DNA from: Demequinaceae bacterium UBA4004
Lineage (GTDB): Bacteria; Actinomycetota; Actinomycetes; Actinomycetales; Demequinaceae
Direction: 5' to 3'
DNA length: 5,768 nt
Assembly: GCA_002384765.1 (NCBI GenBank)
Contig: DGBM01000107.1
Location: 1-5,768, forward strand
In this document: positions 1 to 4,094 of the stretch, in pieces
Position numbering within the stretch: the first letter of the stretch is position 1
Layout of the letters: every line of letters starts with the position of its first letter
Notes under the pieces: model-generated
What the model was told of the DNA's origin: nothing
What the model saw: only the letters and a program-made list of their open reading frames with translations
The model's database searches: none
Program-made: the position numbers and the translations under genes

Positions 1-235
1 TCACTCCGGTCCCGTCGTTGAGCACCGCGAGCCGCACGTCAGACGGCCGGCAGACGGGGATGTGGGTCACGGCGCGGAGGTGGCGTCGTCCGGCCGGGTG
101 CAGCCGCTTGGCGTTGCGGCGTGCAGTCAGCTCGTCGAACAGGGGCGTCGGCTCCGTGGCGTGCGTGGCGTGCAGCGGTGCGAGCGGCTCGGGGTCGAGG
201 AACAGGTCGCGGGGTGGGAAGGCGAGGATGCTCAT
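1..235 (-). CDS. Hypothetical phage protein, 3' end beyond the window
   Basis: The frame is open from an ATG at 235-233 to the window edge, giving 78 visible residues that begin MSILAFPPRDLFLDPEPL and have no stop. The start is supported by a strong GAGGAG Shine-Dalgarno five bases upstream and by an ATGA overlap with the stop of the methyltransferase gene. The visible part is rich in Pro, Arg and His, with an aromatic/proline N-terminus and a basic middle (ARRNAKRLHPAGRRHLR). No domain, signal peptide or membrane segment is recognised. As the last visible gene of the leftward operon it should be co-translated with the methyltransferase. I do not recognise the function, and the true length is unknown. 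Confidence 0.7.
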   Translation of the reverse strand, partial: MSILAFPPRDLFLDPEPLAPLHATHATEPTPLFDELTARRNAKRLHPAGRRHLRAVTHIPVCRPSDVRLAVLNDGTGV

Positions 236-1074
236 GCGGACTCCTCATCGAAGGTGAGCGCGTCGTCGTGCGCCACTTGCTCGGCGCGCTTGCGGGCAAG
301 TCGAGGCGCGCCAGTGAGGGCGTAGCCCTTTGCCAGCGGGTCCGTATCGAGCGCCTGTTGGATGGCGGACTCCGATGGCTCGGCGGCGAACAGGCCACCT
401 TGCGAAAGCCGCTTGACTGCGAGCTCGCACCACTTCTCCTCGGCCTCGATGCCGATAGCGCGGACGCCCTCGGCCTGAGCCGCTACGACGGTGGTGCCGC
501 TGCCCATGAATGGGTCGAGCACGAGGCCCGCGTTCCCAGAGGTGCGGATGATCCGTCGCATGAGGTCGACGGGCTTCTCGGCGGGGTGGCCGTTCTCCTT
601 GTAGCCACCCGTCTTGTGTCGCCACACGTCGGGCACACCACGGTCAGGGATTGCGAACCCAGGCTTGGCGAACAGGCCGCACATCTCGTAGGCGGGCCGG
701 AGTCCCTGCGAGCCGCCCGGACCGATCCACTCTTTGTCCCAAACCATCATTGACGTGATGGGCAGGCCCGCCTCCATCGCGGCGCGCATGACGACCGGCA
801 TGGTGCGCCAGTTGCAGAACGACCACATCGCGCCCGTGTGCCGCAGGAGGTCGCGTGCCTGCTCGTACCAGGCGCGGAACCAAAGAGCAGAGTTCATCAT
901 GTCGGCCCATCCACCCGACTTGCTCCCGAGCGACCCGGCAGATACGGCGCCGATGACGTAGGGAGGGTCGGTCACAATGAGGTCGACTGAGCCGCGCGGC
1001 AGGCTGTCCATGACCTCCAGTGCGTCCCCGTGGTACAGCGTCACCGCGTCGTCTTGGTAGTACGGCGTCGTCAC
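232..1074 (-). CDS. DNA methyltransferase, beta class (N6-adenine/N4-cytosine family)
   Basis: This is a 280-residue S-adenosylmethionine-dependent DNA methyltransferase of the N6_N4_Mtase type. Catalytic motif IV (DPPY) is at about residues 36-39 in IVTDPPYVIG. The SAM-binding motif I (LDPFMGSGTT) is at about 186-195, after HPAEKPVDL at 163-171. The order IV, then target-recognition region, then motif I is the beta-class arrangement. DPPY suggests adenine-N6 rather than cytosine-N4 (SPPY) methylation, but this is inference. About 50 residues after residue 230 form an Ala/Glu-rich tail outside the core fold. I chose the GTG at 1074-1072 because it gives a GTGA overlap with the preceding gene and has a G-rich ribosome site just upstream. 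A longer frame to 1152 would overlap that gene deeply and adds only an Arg-rich shadow sequence. No restriction enzyme gene is adjacent, so it looks like an orphan phage methylase, probably protecting phage DNA or altering regulation. Confidence 0.93.
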   Translation of the reverse strand: MTTPYYQDDAVTLYHGDALEVMDSLPRGSVDLIVTDPPYVIGAVSAGSLGSKSGGWADMMNSALWFRAWYEQARDLLRHTGAMWSFCNWRTMPVVMRAAMEAGLPITSMMVWDKEWIGPGGSQGLRPAYEMCGLFAKPGFAIPDRGVPDVWRHKTGGYKENGHPAEKPVDLMRRIIRTSGNAGLVLDPFMGSGTTVVAAQAEGVRAIGIEAEEKWCELAVKRLSQGGLFAAEPSESAIQQALDTDPLAKGYALTGAPRLARKRAEQVAHDDALTFDEESA

Positions 1075-1343
1075 AGCGAGCCCCCCTCGATCATCCGCAC
1101 CCGCTCCTCGCCCTCGACGCGCAGGACGATCTCTCGGGCGGCCTCGATCCACACGTCGGCGGCTGCGGCAGAGACGGTCAGGTCGGCGTTCGCGTGGGCC
1201 AGGGAGGTTGCGAGCTTGTTGAGCCGGTGGATCTCGCGGCGCATCTCCTCGGCGCAGCGCATGTCGGACGCGCGCTCAAGTGCCCGGGTTGGGTCGATCA
1301 CGTCGGCGAGCCACTCGCGGAGGGCTGGGAGGTGGAGGGTCAT
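1071..1343 (-). CDS. Hypothetical helical protein, 90 aa
   Basis: The protein begins MTLHLPALREWLADVIDP and appears almost wholly alpha-helical. Residues 25-80 are a run of charged and Ala/Leu-rich helix (ERASDMRCAEEMRREIHRL, then ADVWIEAAREIVLRVEGEE) that could form a coiled coil or helical hairpin. There is a single Cys and no membrane segment or catalytic motif. The ATG at 1343-1341 overlaps the stop of the upstream gene as ATGA, and the TGA overlaps the GTG of the methyltransferase as GTGA. It is therefore probably translationally coupled on both sides. A longer frame extends upstream but is the antisense-like Arg/Pro shadow of the neighbour. I do not recognise the family; a role as a methyltransferase partner would be a guess from position only. 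Confidence 0.8.
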   Translation of the reverse strand: MTLHLPALREWLADVIDPTRALERASDMRCAEEMRREIHRLNKLATSLAHANADLTVSAAAADVWIEAAREIVLRVEGEERVRMIEGGSL

Positions 1344-1612
1344 CGGGCCACCGCCCCGGGCCGCACGTGCGAGACGCCTTTCTCGGGACCACCATTGCGG
1401 GGGGATTCGGCGCGGACGCCGGTCTTGACGTGGGTCAGTCGCGGGGCATCGAAGCCGTACTCCTCGATCTTTCCGGCAACGACGGCCTCGAGACTCACGC
1501 GCTCGCAACCGAACTGGTAGAACGAGACGGCGGTCGCGGTGCCCTCGATGCCGGTCTGCTCGTCGCGGTAACGCCCGCCGAGGATAATGTCTGTTTTGTA
1601 ACTCTGCTTCAT
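1340..1612 (-). CDS. Small conserved phage-type protein (G-x-RD-x-x-TGxxG-x-A...GC pattern), 90 aa
   Basis: The N-terminal 60 residues hold a beta-rich pattern: LGGRYRDEQTGIEGTATA, then YQFGCERVSLE. I recognise it from a widespread family of short uncharacterised phage proteins (G-x-x-x-RD-x-x-TG-[FI]-x-G-x-A, then GC about 10 residues on), possibly an SH3-like small barrel. The function of the family is not known to me. The last 30 residues (about 61-90) are Gly/Pro/Arg-rich and probably disordered. The ATG at 1612-1610 lies two bases after the stop of the 35-aa gene and has an AAGGA ribosome site overlapping that gene's end. Its own stop overlaps the next start as ATGA. Family recognition is from memory of the motif; an HMM search would confirm it. 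Confidence 0.85.
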   Translation of the reverse strand: MKQSYKTDIILGGRYRDEQTGIEGTATAVSFYQFGCERVSLEAVVAGKIEEYGFDAPRLTHVKTGVRAESPRNGGPEKGVSHVRPGAVAR

Positions 1613-1614
1613 GC

Positions 1615-1722
1615 TCAGTCCTTGTCGTCGAGGTCGTGCAGTCGCGCGGCGTGGTGGTCGATGTAGACGCCGAAGGGGACAGCCAGGAGGCGGCAGACGT
1701 GGGCGGCGAGGGCGCGGATCAC
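1615..1722 (-). CDS. Microprotein, 35 aa, amphipathic or membrane-associated
   Basis: This very short gene runs from GTG at 1722-1720 to TGA at 1617-1615. The product starts MIRALAAHVCRLLAVPFGVY and ends in an acidic LHDLDDKD tail. Three things support translation. The GTG overlaps the upstream stop as GTGA. A GAGGAGG Shine-Dalgarno lies four bases before the start. The stop sits two bases before the next ATG, leaving no other gene to fill this 100-base slot. Residues 3-20 are hydrophobic with interspersed Arg and His, so a short amphipathic or membrane-contacting helix is possible. It is too short for domain assignment. Alternatively it may serve mainly as a coupling leader that carries ribosomes to the next gene. 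Confidence 0.6.
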   Translation of the reverse strand: MIRALAAHVCRLLAVPFGVYIDHHAARLHDLDDKD

Positions 1723-1880
1723 GACGCCTCCTCGCAGCCGAGGGGGCAGGGATAGAGCTCCTTGCCCTTGCCGGGGATGCGCTCGAGGCGCTGTCCGCAG
1801 GTGCAGAACGTCCCAATGGCGAGCGGGTTGGGCTCCCACCAGCGGTCGGTCGCGGCGGGGTTGGTGTAGTCGGCGGTCAT
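1719..1880 (-). CDS. Small Cys protein, probable zinc ribbon, 53 aa
   Basis: The product begins MTADYTNPAATDRWWEPNPL. It carries four cysteines as CxC (C26, C28) and, 16 residues later, CxxxC (C45, C49, in YPCPLGC). Together these suggest a small treble-clef or zinc-ribbon site, although CxC/CxxxC is not the canonical CxxC pair. Between them is a basic loop, RLERIPGKGKE. An aromatic N-terminal DRWWEPNP may be an interaction segment. The ATG at 1880-1878 overlaps the previous stop as TGATG, and its own TGA overlaps the following GTG. No family name is recognised; a nucleic-acid or protein-binding adaptor is plausible by inference. Confidence 0.8.
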   Translation of the reverse strand: MTADYTNPAATDRWWEPNPLAIGTFCTCGQRLERIPGKGKELYPCPLGCEEAS

Positions 1881-2119
1881 CACTGCCCCCGTTCGTCGGC
1901 GGTCGAACCGGGCGGAATGGGGCAGAGGCAAGGCGCAATCTCGGCAGGCGCGCCCTCCCGGCAAGCGCGGCACTTAGGCGAGCACTCGTGGGCAACGACG
2001 TCAGCCTTCGCCGCTTCTCGACCCTCTCGGGTGTCCGGGCGGTCAACGGCCTGCCACTCGCAGCGCGGACACCTCGGGGCGCAGATTCCGAGTGCGTCAT
2101 TCTCGGCGGAGTGACTCAT
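1880..2119 (-). CDS. Cys-rich protein with two CxxxCxxC knuckles, 79 aa
   Basis: Eight cysteines lie in 79 residues. They form CAPRCPRC at residues 13-20, CSPKCRAC at 46-53, and a trailing CLC at 64-66. The two CxxxCxxC units are separated by a charged helix (DTREGREAAKADVVAHE). This suggests one or two structural metal sites, most simply zinc. The start ATG at 2119-2117 overlaps the upstream stop (ATGA), and the stop overlaps the next ATG (TGATG). The C-terminus is Pro/Gly-rich and looks flexible. I do not recognise a named family. The repeated knuckle could arise from an internal duplication. Nucleic-acid binding is a reasonable but unproven guess. Confidence 0.82.
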   Translation of the reverse strand: MSHSAENDALGICAPRCPRCEWQAVDRPDTREGREAAKADVVAHECSPKCRACREGAPAEIAPCLCPIPPGSTADERGQ

Positions 2120-2412
2120 GCCGCCACCTCCCGCACAACGGCCCCGCCCAGCGCCCGAGCCAGCGCCACGGACACGGCCTCGTCGATCTCGTCGGGCAGC
2201 GTGCGGCGACGGTGCGCGTCCCACACGAGCGCCGACACGAGCCCGTGGATGCTGAACGTCGCCGCGTAGACCTCGGCGGCCGGCACGGGGATGTCGGGCA
2301 GGTCGGGGGCCTCGATGTGCCAGCGGCCGTCGGCGTTCTCGACGAGCCAGGTGGAGTCGGCGAACTGGCGTGCCCTACTTCCGTCAGGGCGCGGGATGAA
2401 GTCGGCGGCCAT
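2116..2412 (-). CDS. Hypothetical protein, 98 aa
   Basis: The product begins MAADFIPRPDGSRARQFADS. Its first half is beta-like (STWLVENADGRWHIEAPDLP). The second half is helical (AEVYAATFSIHGLVSALVWD, then DEIDEAVSVALARALGG). It looks like a small soluble alpha/beta protein with no Cys and no membrane segment. The ATG at 2412-2410 shares one base with the previous stop (TGATG). A GTG immediately before it (2415-2413) would give a GTGA overlap and an extra Val-Met start. The GGGAGGG ribosome site sits better for the ATG. Its stop overlaps the next start as ATGA. No family is recognised. Confidence 0.8.
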   Translation of the reverse strand: MAADFIPRPDGSRARQFADSTWLVENADGRWHIEAPDLPDIPVPAAEVYAATFSIHGLVSALVWDAHRRRTLPDEIDEAVSVALARALGGAVVREVAA

Positions 2413-2720
2413 CACGCGGCCCTCCCGTCGAACCAGCGCGCCTGTCCAAGCTCGGCGCCCTGCGTGGAGTCGGCGTGCCCGGTCGTGGGGTCGTGGTCTG
2501 CCGCGCGGTCGCACCACCAGCCCTCGGGGGAGCGGGCGCCGCAGCGGGTGACGTGGTGCAGGGTCGCGGCGTTGAGGTCGTCGCGGGTCTTGCGCTCCCG
2601 GTCGGCCTTCTGCTCGGCCCAGATGAACAGGGCAGCGATGCCAGCGCACAGGAGGATGAAGGCCCAGATGCCCGCGGTGGCTTCGGCGGCGATGAGGAAG
2701 TTGCGGAGGTCGGCGCTCAT
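2412..2720 (-). CDS. Single-pass membrane protein with a Cys/His C-terminal segment, 102 aa
   Basis: After a short N-terminus (MSADLRNFLIAAEAT), residues about 17-35 form one strongly hydrophobic segment (GIWAFILLCAGIAALFIWA). A charged helix follows (EQKADRERKTRDDL), so the basic side should stay cytoplasmic. The soluble tail holds HHVTRC at 55-60, WWC at 68-70, DHD at 75-77 and GH at 81-82, a Cys/His arrangement that could bind one metal ion. The end is polar. The ATG overlaps the upstream stop as ATGA and the stop overlaps the next gene as TGATG. Function is unknown. Small phage membrane proteins of this shape can act in superinfection exclusion or lysis timing, but nothing here decides it. 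Confidence 0.82.
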   Translation of the reverse strand: MSADLRNFLIAAEATAGIWAFILLCAGIAALFIWAEQKADRERKTRDDLNAATLHHVTRCGARSPEGWWCDRAADHDPTTGHADSTQGAELGQARWFDGRAA

Positions 2721-2863
2721 GGCTGCTCCCCCTCGATCCGCGCGACGTACATGCGGCCGTCGATGGTGATGTCGGCCTCGTGCTTGCCGACGTGGATCTC
2801 GGTGCCGGGGTGCTCGAAGGCCAAGACCTCGAGCTCGTCGGCGGTGACGGTTTGGACGGTCAT
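2717..2863 (-). CDS. Hypothetical protein, 48 aa, first gene of the second operon block
   Basis: The gene runs from ATG at 2863-2861 to TGA at 2719-2717. The product begins MTVQTVTADELEVLAFEHPG and ends IDGRMYVARIEGEQP. It reads as a short helix followed by two or three beta strands, acidic overall, with no Cys and no membrane segment. A GAAGAGG ribosome site lies seven bases upstream, and the stop overlaps the next ATG (ATGA), which supports a real gene despite its size. It is the first gene after the structured non-coding gap, so any promoter or processing signal there would act on it first. No family is recognised. Confidence 0.72.
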   Translation of the reverse strand: MTVQTVTADELEVLAFEHPGTEIHVGKHEADITIDGRMYVARIEGEQP

Positions 2864-3014
2864 GCGCTAACCTCTTCTCGTTAGTCGGTGAAGCGCGGTC
2901 TGTCTTGCGGGCGGGCCGCGCTTCGCTTTGTGTTGAGTTGGAGGGGGGCGGCCTGTCCCGACGACCGCCCCGGGCCCGACGTGGCGCTGGGGGGGTGCGC
3001 CACGCCGGGCGGCT
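2864..3014 (-). promoter_or_regulatory. Structured non-coding gap in the leftward operon (three stem-loops)
   Basis: This is the only sizeable break inside the leftward gene series. In transcript order it holds three stem-loops. The first has a 7-bp stem GTGGCGC/GCGCCAC (2981-2987 with 2997-3003, 9-base loop). The second has a 7-bp stem GGGGCGG/CCGCCCC (2945-2951 with 2965-2971). The third has a perfect 9-bp stem GAAGCGCGG/CCGCGCTTC (2890-2898 with 2916-2924, 17-base loop). No U-run follows any of them, so a classical intrinsic terminator is not clear. No convincing -35/-10 pair was found either. It could be a terminator cluster, an RNA processing or antitermination site, or a small structured RNA. 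Confidence 0.5.
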
Positions 3015-3434
3015 CTAGGCGCTGTCTGCGAGGTCGTCGAGACAGTCGCTGCAGAGGCCGGGGGCCATGTGGAATCCGCGCAGGCGGTCGCAGCCCTCGC
3101 AGCGGTGGAGGCCGGCGACCGAGAGCGGCAACCCGCGGTCGGTCAGGTATGCCGCGACGCGCTGGTCGTTGAACCACCCAGGCGTGCGGCTGTGCTGGAT
3201 GTTGAGCAGCGGAGCCTCAGCAACGATGGCGGCCTGCTCGGCAGCCTCAGCGGTTGCTCTGTCGCTGTACGGCCCTTCGGTCGTGTAGCGCGCCATGAGA
3301 GCGGCGAGGGTGCGGCTCGCGCGGGCCTTGCCGAGAGCGTGGAGCGACATGCGCTTCTTGACGTTGGCCGCGCACCCGACGTACAGGAGTCGGTCGTCCG
3401 CGTCGAAGCAGCGGTAGACGTAGTGGGTGCTCAT
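3015..3434 (-). CDS. GIY-YIG family endonuclease with C-terminal zinc knuckle
   Basis: The 139-residue product matches the GIY-YIG nuclease pattern. YVY at residues 5-7 stands for GIY, and LYVG at 17-20 gives the YIG motif. R28 is the expected helix arginine, E66 (EAAEQAAI) the metal-binding glutamate, and N79 in PLLNIQH the conserved asparagine. These positions track the known I-TevI order and approximate spacing. Residues 112-131 carry CEGC...CSDC, a four-Cys zinc knuckle likely to bind DNA. The enzyme should cut DNA with a single metal ion. It overlaps the preceding 37-aa gene as ATGA. It lies just downstream of the cro-like gene, so it is probably expressed early. It could be a homing-type, restriction-like or repair nuclease; the short length argues against a full homing endonuclease with a separate target domain. 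Confidence 0.85.
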   Translation of the reverse strand: MSTHYVYRCFDADDRLLYVGCAANVKKRMSLHALGKARASRTLAALMARYTTEGPYSDRATAEAAEQAAIVAEAPLLNIQHSRTPGWFNDQRVAAYLTDRGLPLSVAGLHRCEGCDRLRGFHMAPGLCSDCLDDLADSA

Positions 3435-3544
3435 GCCGCCACCGCCTCGACGGTCGCGAGGATGCGGGCTGCTTGCTCGGCGACCTCGTCGGTGATCGGG
3501 TCCGACAGTTCAGCCAGGTAGCGGCCATACTCGGTGGGCGTCAT
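3431..3544 (-). CDS. Small protein, 37 aa, between the HTH and nuclease genes
   Basis: The gene runs from ATG at 3544-3542 to TGA at 3433-3431. The product begins MTPTEYGRYLAELSDPITDE and continues as a single amphipathic helix rich in Ala and Glu (EVAEQAARILATVEAVAA). Both ends overlap neighbours as ATGA, and an AAGGGA ribosome site lies inside the end of the HTH gene, so it is very probably translated. I recall similar short phage proteins with a helix ending in AARIL, of unknown role. It could assist the neighbouring HTH protein or nuclease; nothing in the sequence proves this. Confidence 0.7.
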   Translation of the reverse strand: MTPTEYGRYLAELSDPITDEVAEQAARILATVEAVAA

Positions 3545-3834
3545 GCCGCGCGTCCCTTCACGGTCTGTCCAGTGTTAGTAGAGGTCTTGACCAAAAAAAG
3601 GTCGTCGACGCCGACGCCGAGGTACTTGGCGATACGGACGGCCGGCTCAACCTCGAGCGTCTTGGCCTGCCCCTTGAGGAGCCGCTGCATGTAGGTGTGC
3701 GACTTCCATCCGGCCGCCTTCGCGAGCTGCCGGGCGGAGCATCCCTGGATCACCATGAGCTTCGCCAGTTGCTTCGGGTCCTTGAGGACCATCCAAACCT
3801 CCGGGAGTTGCGTCCTGCTCTGTGTGGTGTTCAC
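3541..3834 (-). CDS. Cro/XRE-like helix-turn-helix regulator
   Basis: This is a small HTH DNA-binding protein of 97 residues from the GTG at 3834-3832. The HTH core lies in LAKLMVIQGCSARQLAKAAG, followed by WKSHTYMQRLLKG as the recognition region and by PAVRIAKYLGVGVDDLF, the typical closing helices of XRE-type domains. The GTG start has an AGGG site about seven bases upstream and includes the VW before LKDPK that I recall as common in relatives. The ATG at 3792 with a close GGAGG is a good alternative and would give 83 residues. A TTG further up (3906) would translate the promoter and is rejected. As the first gene of the leftward operon, divergent from the other HTH gene, it is best read as a Cro- or excise-like early regulator. 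It could instead be the lysogeny repressor. Confidence 0.82.
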   Translation of the reverse strand: MNTTQSRTQLPEVWMVLKDPKQLAKLMVIQGCSARQLAKAAGWKSHTYMQRLLKGQAKTLEVEPAVRIAKYLGVGVDDLFLVKTSTNTGQTVKGRAA

Positions 3835-3876
3835 CGTAAACCCTCGCTTGCGTCCGTGTCCAGTACCTATGGAGAT

Positions 3877-3906
3877 AGATTGCACCCATAGTGTCCACGC
3901 CGTCAA
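3877..3906 (-). promoter_or_regulatory. Candidate leftward early promoter
   Basis: On the minus strand TTGACG (3906-3901) is a good -35 hexamer. A weak -10 candidate CAATCT (3882-3877) lies 18 bases away. A GTGTCC box (3891-3896) sits in the spacer and another (3856-3861) just downstream, where a bound repressor would block transcription. The -10 is poor, so only the -35 is well supported. Confidence 0.35.
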
Positions 3907-3926
3907 GTAATACGCACGTTGTAATT

Positions 3927-3950
3927 CCGCAGGTAGGCGCTGACCTGCGG
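3927..3950. promoter_or_regulatory. Perfect 8+8 bp dyad, candidate operator
   Basis: CCGCAGGT (3927-3934) and ACCTGCGG (3943-3950) are exact reverse complements around an 8-base centre. The dyad lies near the middle of the control region and has no relation to the GTGTCC boxes. Its size suits a dimeric HTH protein with half-sites about 1.5 helical turns apart. A hairpin in RNA is the other possible reading, but no gene is transcribed across it unless a long leader exists. Confidence 0.5.
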
Positions 3951-4000
3951 CGACACGGTGTCCCCCGTTATGGGGAACTGGTGTCCACGTCTGTGTATCT

Positions 4001-4030
4001 TTGGGCGCGTCGCGGTGTCCGCCCTAGTAG
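4001..4030 (+). promoter_or_regulatory. Candidate rightward promoter for the HTH gene
   Basis: TTGGGC (4001-4006) and TAGTAG (4025-4030) are 18 bases apart, with a GTGTCC box (4015-4020) in the spacer. This would give a leader of about 60 bases before the ATG at 4095. A small stem CCCCG/CGGGG (4034-4038 with 4045-4049, loop ACTGAA) would lie close to the 5' end of that leader. Both hexamers are imperfect. Confidence 0.3.
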
Positions 4031-4078
4031 CAACCCCGACTGAACGGGGCCACGATGGTGCCAAGACAGAACGACGAG

Positions 4079-4085
4079 AGGAGGT
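4079..4085 (+). promoter_or_regulatory. Strong Shine-Dalgarno for the rightward HTH gene
   Basis: AGGAGGT lies nine bases before the ATG at 4095. It is the best ribosome site in the control region and fixes this start for the rightward gene. Confidence 0.7.
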
Positions 4086-4094
4086 GGGCAGGGG

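Larger units (their letters stand above)
3856..4020 (+). repeat. Five GTGTCC boxes in the divergent control region (candidate operators)
   Basis: The hexamer GTGTCC occurs five times in the same orientation, starting at 3856, 3891, 3958, 3981 and 4015. Two copies extend to GTGTCCACG (3891, 3981). The 3958 copy lies in a short dyad, GACAC-G-GTGTC (3952-3962). One copy falls inside each proposed divergent promoter. Elsewhere in the window I found only about five copies on both strands together, in more than 5.5 kb, so these are clustered. Which HTH protein binds them is not known. Confidence 0.55.

Noticed and set aside
121..753. Long plus-strand open frame opposite the methyltransferase (210 codons)
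   Set aside because: It lies antisense to a gene with clear catalytic motifs, has no family-like sequence, and reflects high GC at third codon positions.
1075..1152. N-terminal extension of the methyltransferase
   Set aside because: It would add an Arg/Gly-rich segment and overlap the 90-aa gene deeply. The GTG at 1074 has a GTGA overlap and a ribosome site.
1611..2114. Plus-strand open frame of 167 codons
   Set aside because: It is Gly/Arg-rich low-complexity sequence antisense to four coupled small genes.
1880..2119. CxxxCxxC as a radical SAM iron-sulfur motif
   Set aside because: The protein is only 79 residues and has the motif twice. A radical SAM barrel needs about 200 residues, so a metal knuckle is more likely.
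2092..2769. Long plus-strand open frame of 225 codons
   Set aside because: It crosses several minus-strand genes with overlapping start/stop signals and is Arg/Ser/Ala-rich, typical of a shadow frame.
3835..3906. TTG-initiated extension of the cro-like gene
   Set aside because: It would translate the proposed promoter and operator region. The GTG at 3834 and the ATG at 3792 both have better ribosome sites.
3958..3975. CCCC-GTTAT-GGGG short inverted repeat as another operator
   Set aside because: The arms are four bases of plain C and G, which is weak evidence in DNA of this GC content.
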